Shown: positions 26,864-35,310 of the stretch, one piece after another
Layout of the letters: each line of letters starts with the position of its first letter
Numbering within the stretch: position 1 is the stretch's first letter
From: Bacteroidetes bacterium HGW-Bacteroidetes-2
GTDB lineage: Bacteria; Bacteroidota; Bacteroidia; Flavobacteriales; Flavobacteriaceae
Assembly (NCBI GenBank): GCA_002842575.1
Contig: PHDJ01000005.1
Location: 83,034-147,033 of the forward strand
Reading direction: 5' to 3'
DNA: 64,000 bases
The notes under the pieces: generated by a model
Told to the model about the DNA's origin: nothing
Seen by the model: the letters and a program-made list of their open reading frames with translations, nothing else
Database searches by the model: none
Position numbers and translations under genes: made by a program

Positions 26864-27228
26864 GGAGCTTTATGAATGATATAAGTAATCACTCCCCAAA
26901 GGGTGTATTCCATCTCTAACTTTTTTAAGTCTATTTCAATTACTAAAAAGTCGCCATCTTTAACCACCAACGCTAAATTACCGTTTTTTGGAGAAAGTGA
27001 TCGATCTATAAGCAATACATCCTTATCATGAATTTGGAAATATTCCATTTCACTACCTTCTGTCCGGATAAAAAAAGTAGCATCCGGATTTGTTACAAGC
27101 TCTTTGTGCAAATCGATACTTGGTTCAGTATAATGTGTTGCTGCACTTGGGAATCCCGTTTGTTTAGAGACTTCTGCCCGGTGTTGTTCTTTGGCTCTTA
27201 TAAGCTTGCCTGGGGAATGGATTTGCAT
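26860..27228 (-). CDS. umuD: UmuD-like protein lacking the autoproteolysis residues
   Basis: It aligns without gaps to E. coli UmuD over residues 24-98 (TGFPSAATHYTEPSIDL, NPDATFFI, DVLLIDRSL, NGNLALVV, DGDFLV). The three processing positions differ: Thr24-Gly25 replaces Cys24-Gly25 at the cleavage site, Glu60 replaces the nucleophile Ser60 (local EGSEME), and Ile97 replaces the general base Lys97. The codons read gaa and att in the raw sequence. About 17 residues corresponding to the region after E. coli 108 are also missing (122 versus 139). It is predicted to be non-cleavable and possibly only a structural or regulatory partner of UmuC. A Ser at 59 could be a shifted residue, but without Lys this is unlikely to rescue activity. 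Confidence 0.88.
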   Translation of the reverse strand: MQIHSPGKLIRAKEQHRAEVSKQTGFPSAATHYTEPSIDLHKELVTNPDATFFIRTEGSEMEYFQIHDKDVLLIDRSLSPKNGNLALVVKDGDFLVIEIDLKKLEMEYTLWGVITYIIHKAP

Positions 27229-27232
27229 ATTT

Positions 27233-27240
27233 CAAAGATA
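27233..27240 (-). promoter_or_regulatory. -7 element TATCTTTG for umuDC
   Basis: Plus-strand CAAAGATA is an exact match ending four bases before the umuD ATG, so the transcript is probably leaderless. Confidence 0.5.
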
Positions 27241-27246
27241 CTAATT

Positions 27247-27261
27247 TTGGATATATTCCAA
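27247..27261. promoter_or_regulatory. Palindrome TTGGA-TATAT-TCCAA upstream of umuDC, candidate operator
   Basis: A perfect 5-5-5 inverted repeat next to the -7 element of the umuDC promoter, where a repressor would block RNA polymerase. A LexA site is one possibility; there is no proof. Confidence 0.35.
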
Positions 27262-27381
27262 TACATAAAATAAATTTTAACACAAAACAAAAACCATTTT
27301 TATCTAATCCTTTAAGTATCAAACGGCAAAACATAAACCTTAAATTGCGCTTAATATTTCTGTTAGAAGATTTTAAGATGC

Positions 27382-27389
27382 TATATTTG
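27382..27389 (+). promoter_or_regulatory. -7 element TATATTTG for sdaA
   Basis: An exact match 17 bases upstream of the sdaA ATG. Confidence 0.55.
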
Positions 27390-27406
27390 TGATATATTAA
27401 AAGATT

Positions 27407-28831
27407 ATGGAAAGTATTAGTGTTTTTGATATGCTTAAAATAGGTGTTGGACCTTCCAGTTCACACACACTTGGACCCTGGCGCGCTGCGCAACGATGGA
27501 TCAAGGAACTGAAAACCGCCGGACAATTTGAAGAAATTACCGAAGTATATGTCGATTTATATGGTTCCCTTTCTTTAACAGGAAGAGGGCATGCCACAGA
27601 TTTAGCTAGCGTTTTAGGGCTTTGCGGTTATGATCCTGTTACGATTCCCATTGAATCCATCGCTACGGAAATTGATTTTATAAAAAAGAATCAGAAGCTG
27701 GTGTTGAATGGGGAAAAAGCCATTGCATTTCAAATAGAAGAAAATGTGGTGTTCCATAAAAAGTTTTTAGACTTTCATCCAAACGGGATGACTTTTAAAG
27801 GTGTTTTAAAAGACGGCACTAAAATAAGTTCTACTTTCTATTCTATTGGCGGTGGTTTTGTGGTGAAGAAAGATCGAAAAAACGCCAAACTTAAAAAAGA
27901 GCAATTCAGCACCTTTCCATTTCCCATAGAAAAAGCAACAGAACTACTGATGTATTGCAAAACCGAAGGAAAAAAAATTTCTGAAATTGTTTTGGAAAAC
28001 GAACGATCCCTGCGCAGTGATGCCGAAATTGATGCAGGACTCAAAGCCATTTGGAAAGTAATGCTGGAATCCATGTATGTGGGTTGCCACACCGAAGGCA
28101 TTCTTCCCGGGGGACTCAATGTTACCCGGCGTGCTTTTAATACCCACCAAAGCCTAATAGGCGATGCATCTTACAATAATCCTGATGAATGGATAGAAAC
28201 GATTAGAAATACCGAAGTGAAGTTTCGTCAAATCCTGAAATGGGTAACCTGTTTTGCCCTTGCTGTAAACGAAGTCAATGCGTCTTTAGGGAGAGTGGTT
28301 ACTGCACCAACTAACGGCAGTGCCGGTGTGATTCCTGCAGTAATGATGTACTATATGGTCATTGAAAATCACGATGCTGATTTTGAGGATGTAAAACAAT
28401 TTATGCTGGTTGCGGGCGAAATAGGCAGTTTGTTTAAAAAAGGAGCTACCATTTCTGCAGCTATGGGCGGTTGTCAGGCTGAAATAGGGGTATCTTCAGC
28501 GATGGCGGCAGGCGCATTGACCGAACTAATGGGCGGTACTCCTGAACAAGTACAAATGGCCAGTGAAATTGCCATGGAGCATCATTTAGGACTTACATGC
28601 GATCCTATTGGGGGTCTTGTTCAAATACCCTGTATTGAACGCAATGCCATGGGAGCCATAAAAGCCATAAATGCTGCTGAAATGGCTATGGATGGTGATG
28701 CTTCAAAAGCAAAAGTACCATTAGACAAAGTAATCGAAACCATGTGGGAAACCGCTAAAGACATGAGTTCCAGATATAAAGAAACCAGTGAAGGAGGCTT
28801 GGCTGTACGGGTAAATATGAGCGATTGTTAA
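27407..28831 (+). CDS. sdaA: L-serine ammonia-lyase (iron-sulfur, single chain)
   Basis: This enzyme converts L-serine to pyruvate and ammonia with a [4Fe-4S] cluster. The N-terminal beta domain starts SVFDMLKIGVGPSSSHTLGP, the family signature. The alpha domain carries Cys residues typical of the cluster in AAMGGCQAEIG near 352, LTCDPIGG near 395 and IPCIERNA near 406. TAPTNGSAGVIPAV near 304 is also conserved. At 474 residues it is the fused alpha+beta form, slightly longer than E. coli SdaA (454). It is monocistronic, with its own promoter element, and divergent from umuDC. Confidence 0.95.
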   Translation: MESISVFDMLKIGVGPSSSHTLGPWRAAQRWIKELKTAGQFEEITEVYVDLYGSLSLTGRGHATDLASVLGLCGYDPVTIPIESIATEIDFIKKNQKLVLNGEKAIAFQIEENVVFHKKFLDFHPNGMTFKGVLKDGTKISSTFYSIGGGFVVKKDRKNAKLKKEQFSTFPFPIEKATELLMYCKTEGKKISEIVLENERSLRSDAEIDAGLKAIWKVMLESMYVGCHTEGILPGGLNVTRRAFNTHQSLIGDASYNNPDEWIETIRNTEVKFRQILKWVTCFALAVNEVNASLGRVVTAPTNGSAGVIPAVMMYYMVIENHDADFEDVKQFMLVAGEIGSLFKKGATISAAMGGCQAEIGVSSAMAAGALTELMGGTPEQVQMASEIAMEHHLGLTCDPIGGLVQIPCIERNAMGAIKAINAAEMAMDGDASKAKVPLDKVIETMWETAKDMSSRYKETSEGGLAVRVNMSDC

Positions 28832-28832
28832 T

Positions 28833-29048
28833 TTATCCTTCTTCTTTCTCAAGATTTTTTTTTACTTCTACTCCAGTGTAAACATCTAAGACACTATTAC
28901 CCCTATTGTCTTTAGCATTAGCATTCGCTTTATTTGCTAACAATAATTTAATTAAGGGTAGGTTTTTATCCCCAACCCAAACTGCCTTATGCAAAGGCGG
29001 TTTCCACTTTTTGATTTTTATTGTCTGTGGCAAATTATTTAATAACAA
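28833..29048 (-). pseudogene. Short ankyrin-repeat protein or fragment
   Basis: The frame of 71 codons has one recognisable ankyrin repeat (PLHKAVWVGDKNLPLIKLLL, then NANAKDNRGNSVLD). Real ankyrin proteins normally have several repeats. No ATG is available: the only start is a TTG at 29046-29048, preceded in frame by a stop. It overlaps the end of the upstream SnoaL-like gene by 10 bases. It is either a very small coupled gene or, more likely, the surviving end of a longer ankyrin protein. Confidence 0.45.
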
Positions 29049-29497
29049 TTATCTTTCTGCCTGCTATCCATTATAGAAACAATTTTCCATTTATTTTTAT
29101 CAAGGTATAACTGAAAAATATTTACCCCGCAATGACTTATTATGTCATTTAAATAAAAAGTATATGGAGTTGATACTGTTGCTAATACGCCATATACAGA
29201 AATGGTATAGCTATGTAATTTTTCTTCAAATTTTACTTCCTCTGGAATAGTAGCTATTGAAATCAAAAAATCTTCAAAATTTTTTGAGCTTAATACATTT
29301 TCATTAGTAGGACTAACGATTATCGATTGTAAGTGAATGTCATCACTCACCAAGTATTTCATTAATAATGTATCTTTCTGATGAAAACCTTCAAAGAAAG
29401 TGATTATTACTTTTTTAACATCATTTTCTACATCTGCTTGCTGCGCTTTTGAAATAGAAATGGCTAATAAGAGTAAAAAAGAAATCTTTTTTTTCAT
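29039..29497 (-). CDS. Exported NTF2/SnoaL-like protein
   Basis: The signal peptide is MKKKISFLLLLAISISKAQQ. A domain of about 130 residues follows with the NTF2-like pattern: helix VKKVIITFFEGFHQKDTLLM, then IHLQSIIVSPTNE, and final strands VNIFQLYLDKNKWKIVSIMD. This resembles DUF4440/SnoaL-like proteins, which bind small molecules or act as isomerase-like folds. No catalytic residue can be assigned and the function is unknown. A possible ankyrin fragment overlaps its 3' end. Confidence 0.75.
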   Translation of the reverse strand: MKKKISFLLLLAISISKAQQADVENDVKKVIITFFEGFHQKDTLLMKYLVSDDIHLQSIIVSPTNENVLSSKNFEDFLISIATIPEEVKFEEKLHSYTISVYGVLATVSTPYTFYLNDIISHCGVNIFQLYLDKNKWKIVSIMDSRQKDNCY

Positions 29498-29561
29498 AAT
29501 TCAAATCTCTTTTGAAAGTAGTTAGCTAATTTAGTACTTTTACCGCTATAAATAGCAACCT

Positions 29562-30380
29562 ATGTCTGTAGCAAAAAAAGATTACAAGCGCATTACCACC
29601 AAAACGCTGGTGGATATGAAATCACGTGGCGAAAAAATATCTATGCTTACTGCCTATGATTTTTCTATGGCACAAATTGTAGATGGAGCAGGTATTGATG
29701 TCATTCTAGTTGGCGATTCAGCATCTAATGTTATGGCGGGTCATGAAACCACACTTCCTATTACATTAGACCAAATGATTTATCACGCAGCGTCTGTGGT
29801 AAGAGCAATTCACAGAAGTTTAGTTGTGGTAGATTTACCTTTTGGCAGCTACCAAAGCGATCCAAAAGAAGCCCTTCGATCTGCTATACGAATTATGAAA
29901 GAAAGTGGCGGTCACGCAGTGAAAATGGAAGGTGGTCAAGAAATTAAAGAATCTATAAAGCGAATTTTAAACGCTGGCATCCCCGTGATGGGCCATTTAG
30001 GACTAACCCCACAATCTATTTATAAATTTGGCACTTATACAGTAAGAGCAAAAGAGGAAGCTGAGGCGCAACAACTTAAAGAGGACGCGCTTCTATTAGA
30101 AAAAATTGGTTGTTTTGCTATTGTTTTAGAAAAGGTGCCTGCAAAACTTGCTGAAGAAATTGCAAAAAGTCTTACCATTCCTATTATTGGAATTGGTGCC
30201 GGTGGTGGTGTTGACGGGCAAGTATTAGTAATTCACGATATGCTTGGGATGAATACAGAATTCAGCCCGCGTTTTTTGAGACGTTATATGGATTTACATA
30301 CCGAAATGACCAAAGCATTGCAACAATATTCAAAGGATATTAAGTCAGGAGATTTTCCTAATAAAGAGGAACAATATTGA
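29562..30380 (+). CDS. panB: 3-methyl-2-oxobutanoate hydroxymethyltransferase
   Basis: Transfers a hydroxymethyl group from methylene-THF to 2-oxoisovalerate, giving ketopantoate for CoA synthesis. The TIM-barrel signature residues are present: [19 protein letters not shown] near 28, [18 protein letters not shown] near 50 (segment [16 protein letters not shown]), VKMEGG near 120, [10 protein letters not shown] near 142 and [19 protein letters not shown] near 212 (segment [14 protein letters not shown]). The length of 272 is typical. It is cytoplasmic. panC is not nearby. Confidence 0.95.
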   Translation: MSVAKKDYKRITTKTLVDMKSRGEKISMLTAYDFSMAQIVDGAGIDVILVGDSASNVMAGHETTLPITLDQMIYHAASVVRAIHRSLVVVDLPFGSYQSDPKEALRSAIRIMKESGGHAVKMEGGQEIKESIKRILNAGIPVMGHLGLTPQSIYKFGTYTVRAKEEAEAQQLKEDALLLEKIGCFAIVLEKVPAKLAEEIAKSLTIPIIGIGAGGGVDGQVLVIHDMLGMNTEFSPRFLRRYMDLHTEMTKALQQYSKDIKSGDFPNKEEQY

Positions 30381-30426
30381 GTTTTATACTAGCTTAACAT
30401 TCCACTTCTTTTATACACTTTTAAGT

Positions 30427-31122
30427 TTGATTAAAACCATCACAAACAAAAATAACCTTCAAATACTTTTTGAAGACAACCACTTGTTAATTATAAACAA
30501 GCGTTCTGGTGATATTGTACAAGGAGACAAGACCGGAGATAAACCTTTAAGCGAAGTAGTAAAAGATTATATCGCTGAAAAGTACAATAAACCTGGAGCC
30601 GTATATCTTGGGGTAGTTCATCGAATAGACAGACCCACATCTGGCATTGTAGTTTTTGCAAAAACCTCAAAAGCGCTTGCTCGTTTAAATAAATTATTTT
30701 CAGATAGAGAGACTAAAAAAACCTATTGGGCAATTGTTAAAAATGAACCGCCAAAAAAAAATGACACCCTTGTTCATTTTTTAATAAGAAATTCCAAGCA
30801 AAACAAATCCTATGCACGAGCAAAAGAAGTGCCTGAAAGTAAAGAAGCAATTTTAGAATATGCAATACTAAAAAAATTAGATAATTACTTTTTATTAGAA
30901 ATTGACTTACATACAGGAAGACATCACCAAATTAGGGCACAATTATCTGCAATAGGTTGTCCTATTAAGGGAGATTTAAAATATAATTTTGACAGAAGTA
31001 ATCTGGATGGAAGCATTCATTTACACGCAAGAAAACTAGTTTTTACTCACCCAGTAACTAAGGAAATATTGACTATAATTGCAAACCCACCAAAAGAGGT
31101 GATTTGGGATACTTGTATTTAA
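30427..31122 (+). CDS. RluA-family pseudouridine synthase
   Basis: Converts uridine to pseudouridine in rRNA or tRNA. The catalytic motif is VVHRIDRPTSGIVVFAKT near 84-101, with the active Asp in HRID. YWAIV near 118, LEIDLHTGRHHQIRAQL near 168 and GCPIKGDLKY near 186 complete the RluA pattern. No S4 domain is present, and at 231 residues it is a short RluA/RluC-type. The start is TTG, because the conserved LFEDNHLLIINK begins only a few residues later and no ATG precedes it. It converges on, and overlaps by 4 bases, the response regulator gene. Confidence 0.88.
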   Translation: MIKTITNKNNLQILFEDNHLLIINKRSGDIVQGDKTGDKPLSEVVKDYIAEKYNKPGAVYLGVVHRIDRPTSGIVVFAKTSKALARLNKLFSDRETKKTYWAIVKNEPPKKNDTLVHFLIRNSKQNKSYARAKEVPESKEAILEYAILKKLDNYFLLEIDLHTGRHHQIRAQLSAIGCPIKGDLKYNFDRSNLDGSIHLHARKLVFTHPVTKEILTIIANPPKEVIWDTCI

Positions 31123-31772
31123 ATTTTTACAAATTCGTTTTTTAGGGCATAAATAACTAAGCCCACCCTATTTTTAATATTTAATCTATTAAAAAGTTCT
31201 TGGCGATAGCCATCGATAGTCTTTGGGCTAAGGCTCATAACATCGGCTATTTCTTTATAGGTCATTTCGGTACAAGCCAACTGTAAAAATTTTAACTCGT
31301 TTTCTTTCAGTTTTATTTTTTCGCCTTTGGCTTCATTCAAGGCATTTAGTAAAGTAGTGGAAACTTTATCTGAATGAAAATAGCCTTTTAACATCACTTC
31401 TTCTAAAGCTAGTTTTAAATTATCAGGATGTATGTCTTTTAAAAGGTACCCTTTTGCGCCGAAACGCAACATTTTTAAAATTACTTTTTCGTCATCATCC
31501 ATGGACAGAGCTAGTACTTTTATTGATGGATGGTTTAAGGTTAGATATTGCATAGTTTCAAAACCATTCATAACAGGCATATTGATATCTAATAAAATGA
31601 CATCTGGAATATGTTTTTGAATTTTGAGTTTGTTTTGAAAATCCACTCCATTTTTTGCATGGAAAAGCACTTTAAAATTTGGGAAAGAATTAATTAACCC
31701 TTCTAATGAGCCAGCAAATAAAAGATGGTCATCCACAATTACCAAATTATATATTTTCTGATTACCACTCAT
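31119..31772 (-). CDS. Response regulator, NarL/LuxR type
   Basis: The receiver domain (1-125) has acidic pocket residues Asp14/Asp15 (VIVDDHLLF), phospho-acceptor Asp62 (LLDINMP) and Lys near 112 (GYLLKDIHP). The LuxR-type helix-turn-helix is at 150-210 (LKENELKFLQLACTEMTYKE and LSPKTIDGYRQELFNRL). The cognate kinase gene overlaps by 11 bases upstream. It is a DNA-binding output for the membrane-linked sensor module 31119-33593. Target genes are unknown. Confidence 0.93.
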   Translation of the reverse strand: MSGNQKIYNLVIVDDHLLFAGSLEGLINSFPNFKVLFHAKNGVDFQNKLKIQKHIPDVILLDINMPVMNGFETMQYLTLNHPSIKVLALSMDDDEKVILKMLRFGAKGYLLKDIHPDNLKLALEEVMLKGYFHSDKVSTTLLNALNEAKGEKIKLKENELKFLQLACTEMTYKEIADVMSLSPKTIDGYRQELFNRLNIKNRVGLVIYALKNEFVKI

Positions 31773-32544
31773 GTTTGTAAGGATATTTTATAAATAAGGA
31801 AGTTCCAGAGCTTACTAACGAAGAAATAGTAAAACTAGCGTTAAGCAATTCAGATCGACTTTTCATGGTTTGCATTCCGTTGCTAGTTTCTACTTGGCTC
31901 ATATCAAAACCAATGCCGTCATCTTTTATTTCAATTTCTAAAACATCGTATTTGAAATTTAAATGTACAAATAAATTTTCAGCTTTAGCGTGTCTTATCA
32001 CATTAGAAAGAAATTCTTGAAGGATTCTAAAAATAATAATTTCATCGGATGCTTTAATATCAACAATGTCACCTTCAATGGTACTAGTTACGTTTAAAAA
32101 ATTAAGGCGTTTAAAACGCTCCAACTCCAAATTTAAAGATTTTAACAACCCATTTTTTAGTACCATGTCTGAATTTAAAGTCTTTGAAATGTTTCTTACC
32201 TCTTTTACTGTAGAGGCAACAAGTTGTTTTGTTTCTTCAATTTGGGTTTGAAATTCAGAGGGTATTTTATTTGCAATTAAATTTAGCTGCATATTAATAA
32301 CAGAAAGTAATTGCCCAACATTATCGTGCAGCTCCCAGGAAATATTTTTCAAGGTTTGTTCTTGAATTTCTATTTGAGCAGTAGAAAGTTCTATTTCAAA
32401 CCGTTTGTTTGCCTCAAACTTTTCTAATAATAGCTTGTTTTTTCGTTTTATAAAGGCGTATAAAAAAATCAAACCAAAAACAAAGACCAGAAGTAATATA
32501 CTTATAAAATAAAAAATTAATAAAACCTGTTCTTTTTCGAGCAT
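31762..32544 (-). CDS. Sensor histidine kinase (HisKA_3 type)
   Basis: One N-terminal transmembrane helix (about 7-32) is followed by a coiled-coil linker. The HisKA_3 dimerisation helix carries phospho-acceptor His73 in ISWELHDNVGQLL, and a HATPase_c domain has N-box EFLSNVIRHAKA near 175 and G1 DDGIGFD near 210. There is almost no extracytoplasmic loop, so sensing must come from a partner. The neighbouring multi-helix membrane protein, whose gene overlaps this one by 28 bases, is the obvious candidate. The partner response regulator follows. Confidence 0.92.
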   Translation of the reverse strand: MLEKEQVLLIFYFISILLLVFVFGLIFLYAFIKRKNKLLLEKFEANKRFEIELSTAQIEIQEQTLKNISWELHDNVGQLLSVINMQLNLIANKIPSEFQTQIEETKQLVASTVKEVRNISKTLNSDMVLKNGLLKSLNLELERFKRLNFLNVTSTIEGDIVDIKASDEIIIFRILQEFLSNVIRHAKAENLFVHLNFKYDVLEIEIKDDGIGFDMSQVETSNGMQTMKSRSELLNASFTISSLVSSGTSLFIKYPYKHEW

Positions 32545-33230
32545 AGTATAAATCCTAAAATAAACGTACCGTATAAAAATAAATTAAGATAAAGATACAT
32601 TTTCGTTTTAAAAGTTATGAAAAATTCATTCCCTTCTTTAAAATAATTCATATAAATTTCAATAGGAGTAGTACAGAGATAAAAAATCAAGACCCCAATG
32701 GAAACATAAAAAGGAAAATATTTTTGAAGTTTAAGGATCATATCACTTTTAAGTAATTGCAGATAAAAAGTCATAATACTTAGAATCATTAATATAACTC
32801 CACCAATAGTTATAAAAGGAACATTTGCCGATCCTAAAATTGAAATATCTAAAAGTAAATAAACGCCATATATAAAATAAATAAGCACAACCATTTTAAT
32901 AAGCATCTTTTTTAGCTTAAAATCTGTAAATGACAAGAAATAAAGGGAATAAAAAACAGAAGTTATTAAAGTAAAAATGTTGTAAAGCCATGAGTTTCTT
33001 TGAAAAAAAGTACCTTTTAAGAAACCAAAATATTCATAATTAGTAAAATACGCAATAGCGGGTATCGCTCCAGTTGCTTCCACAACCACAATTAACCATA
33101 AAAAATAAACGAAATATCTTGTTGCATCTTTCGGCTTTACCTTTATAAGGTAATACAAACCAAAAATTGCCGCCAAAATTTCAATAATGGTTATAGGAAG
33201 AACGCTTTTTAAAAAGAAAATAAAGTCCAA
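32517..33230 (-). CDS. Seven-helix membrane protein, putative sensor partner of the kinase
   Basis: I do not recognise a named family. The 237 residues form about seven hydrophobic helices (around 10-28, 40-60, 83-103, 111-130, 137-158, 170-190 and 212-232) with short loops. It has no enzymatic motif. Its gene sits first before a kinase and regulator, and the genes overlap by 28 and 11 bases, indicating one translation-coupled unit. I infer that it supplies ligand or membrane sensing to the loop-poor kinase. Confidence 0.7.
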   Translation of the reverse strand: MDFIFFLKSVLPITIIEILAAIFGLYYLIKVKPKDATRYFVYFLWLIVVVEATGAIPAIAYFTNYEYFGFLKGTFFQRNSWLYNIFTLITSVFYSLYFLSFTDFKLKKMLIKMVVLIYFIYGVYLLLDISILGSANVPFITIGGVILMILSIMTFYLQLLKSDMILKLQKYFPFYVSIGVLIFYLCTTPIEIYMNYFKEGNEFFITFKTKMYLYLNLFLYGTFILGFILCSKKNRFY

Positions 33231-33236
33231 TTTTTA

Positions 33237-33593
33237 TTAGTAATTTATTGGAGGCCAACCACCTAAACCATGATTAAAAGGGGCTACAGTATAGTTGTTT
33301 TCTGATTCTTTACTTGAGCCGTTTGTAGGTGCTATAAAAACGCAAGCTTTATTTGTAATATCGTTATTATATGCCCCAAAATAAATACGCACTCCGGGAT
33401 TAGTTATTCCTTGTTTTTTAGATTCTTCTTTTACATAGGTTAAATATTCTTCTAACTCTGCCACACTATAAAAAAATTCTCGGGTATCGATAGACCCAAT
33501 TGCTCTGTTGATTTCTGGCTCTCTTGTTTTTTTCCAATTGTCTTGAAGGGTCCTTGCTTCCTCCACTGTAACGCATTTTGCAGGTATGGCCAT
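33237..33593 (-). CDS. Conserved small protein of unknown function upstream of the sensor module
   Basis: A soluble protein of 118 residues with no signal peptide (MAIPAKCVTVEEARTLQDNW). It has a helical N-terminal half (VAELEEYLTYVKEESKKQG) and a second half with strands VRIYFGAYN and KACVFIAPTNG, then FNHGLGGWPP at the end. Only 6 bases separate it from the seven-helix gene, so it is probably the first gene of that operon. I do not recognise a family; enzyme motifs were not seen. Confidence 0.7.
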   Translation of the reverse strand: MAIPAKCVTVEEARTLQDNWKKTREPEINRAIGSIDTREFFYSVAELEEYLTYVKEESKKQGITNPGVRIYFGAYNNDITNKACVFIAPTNGSSKESENNYTVAPFNHGLGGWPPINY

Positions 33594-33671
33594 GATTTTT
33601 GAATTTTTGGTTGTTAGCTAGTGTAAAAATAACTTTAAAATATTAATATTTATGGCATAAGAGGAAGAAGA

Positions 33672-33705
33672 AGGTAAAATCCTTATTTCAATAAGGATTT
33701 TACCT
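33672..33705 (-). terminator. Strong hairpin terminator after pxpC
   Basis: A perfect 15-bp stem (AGGTAAAATCCTTAT and its complement) with a TTCA loop lies 30 bases past the pxpC stop on the minus strand. The plus-strand side also has a T-run, so it may work both ways. Confidence 0.75.
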
Positions 33706-33734
33706 ATTTTTTTAAAAAAAATATGTAATGTATA

Positions 33735-34586
33735 TTAGTATTCTAAAAATAAAAACATCACTTTATCTCCCGCATTTTTTTGTGCTAATTGGTTAATAGA
33801 TTTCTCAGTAAGTTGAAGTATTCTTGCATAACCTCCCGTGGTTTGTGCATCTCGCATTAGAACCATAATTTTGCCCGATGGTGTAATTTGTACCGTACCG
33901 GGCTGTACGGGAGCGGTTATTATTTCCTTAGCTGTTATTATTGATGCATTTTTTAGCAAATAGGCCATGCGGTTACTTTGAGAGGTAACTGTAAAATGTA
34001 ATTTCTGTAATTTACTTTGGTCCTCTTTTGTAAGATTCTTAAATTCAGGCCCTTTTAAAACCTCTAATCTTTCTGCTGTAAAATGGGTTTTCTTTACATG
34101 TACAGAGGCATTGGTTTTAATGCATTTTTTTTCGGATTGGTTTATTTCTAAAATAGTTCCCTTTTGTAGTAATCCTTTTGCGTTTATACCTTTATAAAAA
34201 CTGGAGCTGCCTAGTGTTTTTTCTGCTTTAAATCCTCCTTTCACTGCAAGATATCCTCTAAAACCAAAAGTTGGTAAACCAAAATTCAAAATACTTTCCA
34301 TAGAAACTTCTATAGGAGTGTTCATAGATATTTCTTTATAATTTAAAGTGGGAGTAAACCCTGCTCCTGTTATAACAATTTGTGTTGCTGTTTTAAATTT
34401 TAAAACAGGACCCAAAAAGGTAATTTCCAATACGGCACAATCTTTAGCGTTTCCTAAAAGTTGGTTAGCCAATTTTGCCGAATATCCATCCATAGCACCA
34501 CTTATAGGCACGCCATATTTTCGATATCCGTATCTCCCTAAATCCTGAATAGTTGTATATAAACCCGAAGAAAGTATCTCAATCAT
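33735..34586 (-). CDS. pxpC: 5-oxoprolinase subunit PxpC
   Basis: The carboxyltransferase-like large subunit of the ATP-dependent 5-oxoprolinase PxpABC, which opens pyroglutamate to glutamate. The family signature YTTIQDLGRYGYRKYGVPISG (segment QDLGRYGYRKYGVPISG near 15) and GAMDGYSAKLANQLLGN follow each other at the N-terminus. Later TAPVQPGTVQITPSGKIMVL (segment APVQPGTVQITPSG near 222) and DAQTTGGYARI are typical of KipA/PxpC. At 283 residues it is slightly shorter than E. coli PxpC (310). The gene overlaps pxpB by 8 bases. Confidence 0.93.
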   Translation of the reverse strand: MIEILSSGLYTTIQDLGRYGYRKYGVPISGAMDGYSAKLANQLLGNAKDCAVLEITFLGPVLKFKTATQIVITGAGFTPTLNYKEISMNTPIEVSMESILNFGLPTFGFRGYLAVKGGFKAEKTLGSSSFYKGINAKGLLQKGTILEINQSEKKCIKTNASVHVKKTHFTAERLEVLKGPEFKNLTKEDQSKLQKLHFTVTSQSNRMAYLLKNASIITAKEIITAPVQPGTVQITPSGKIMVLMRDAQTTGGYARILQLTEKSINQLAQKNAGDKVMFLFLEY

Positions 34587-35310
34587 TGTAGATTTTTCTT
34601 TTTAATATATATGTTCCTTCTTTAATTTGTGCTGCAATAATTTGAAAATGTTTTTTTGAAATAGAAACAAACTTCACATAATCACCTGCTTGTAGTAATG
34701 AAGGGTTAGCTCTTGTCGCATCAAAAAAATAAAAAGGGGTTCTTCCAAGGATATTCCATCCTCCGGGTGAATCTATGGTGTAAATTCCAGTTTGATTACC
34801 TCCTATAGCAACAGAGCCTTTTTGAATAAGATCTCGAGGTTCTTTTTTACGTGGAAAAAAAAGTGCATCTGCCAATCCTCCTAAATAAGGGAATCCTGGT
34901 AAAAACCCTAAAAAATAAACACGGTAAAGAGGTTTTGTATGCAATTGAATTATTTTTTTAATAGGGAATCCTGAAAGTTCTGAAAATTCATGCATATCTA
35001 ACCCAAATTCTTCATCATAACAAACTGGTATGTCATAAATAAACCTTTTTTGGATGGGTTCGAGTTTTATTTCCTTTTTCAATAGAAGCTGCAGCTGTTT
35101 CATAAAAACATCGATTGCTACTTTAGGTTTTACATAAATTGCAATTTCAAGAAACGATGGCACGGTTTCTATAATTTTATTGTGAAACATAGTGTTCATC
35201 CATTCATTTATCTTTATAATTTCGTCATTACAAGCAGTGTTTATTTCTCCTTTCCATCTTAAAAGAATTGTATTTTCTCCAAATTTTTCTATTTTAGGAA
35301 GGATTTTCAT
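34579..35310 (-). CDS. pxpB: 5-oxoprolinase subunit PxpB
   Basis: The KipI-like small subunit of oxoprolinase. Family motifs: IPVCYDEEFGLDM near 120, HTKPLYRVYFLGFLPGFPYLGG near 143 (segment FLGFLPGFPYLGG), PRKKEPRDLIQKGSVAIGG near 170 (segment GSVAIGGNQTGIYTIDSPGG) and GWNILGRTP near 206. The length of 243 is slightly above that of homologues (about 220). It overlaps pxpA by 4 bases and pxpC by 8 bases, so the three subunits should be made in equal amounts. Confidence 0.93.
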   Translation of the reverse strand: MKILPKIEKFGENTILLRWKGEINTACNDEIIKINEWMNTMFHNKIIETVPSFLEIAIYVKPKVAIDVFMKQLQLLLKKEIKLEPIQKRFIYDIPVCYDEEFGLDMHEFSELSGFPIKKIIQLHTKPLYRVYFLGFLPGFPYLGGLADALFFPRKKEPRDLIQKGSVAIGGNQTGIYTIDSPGGWNILGRTPFYFFDATRANPSLLQAGDYVKFVSISKKHFQIIAAQIKEGTYILKRKIYND

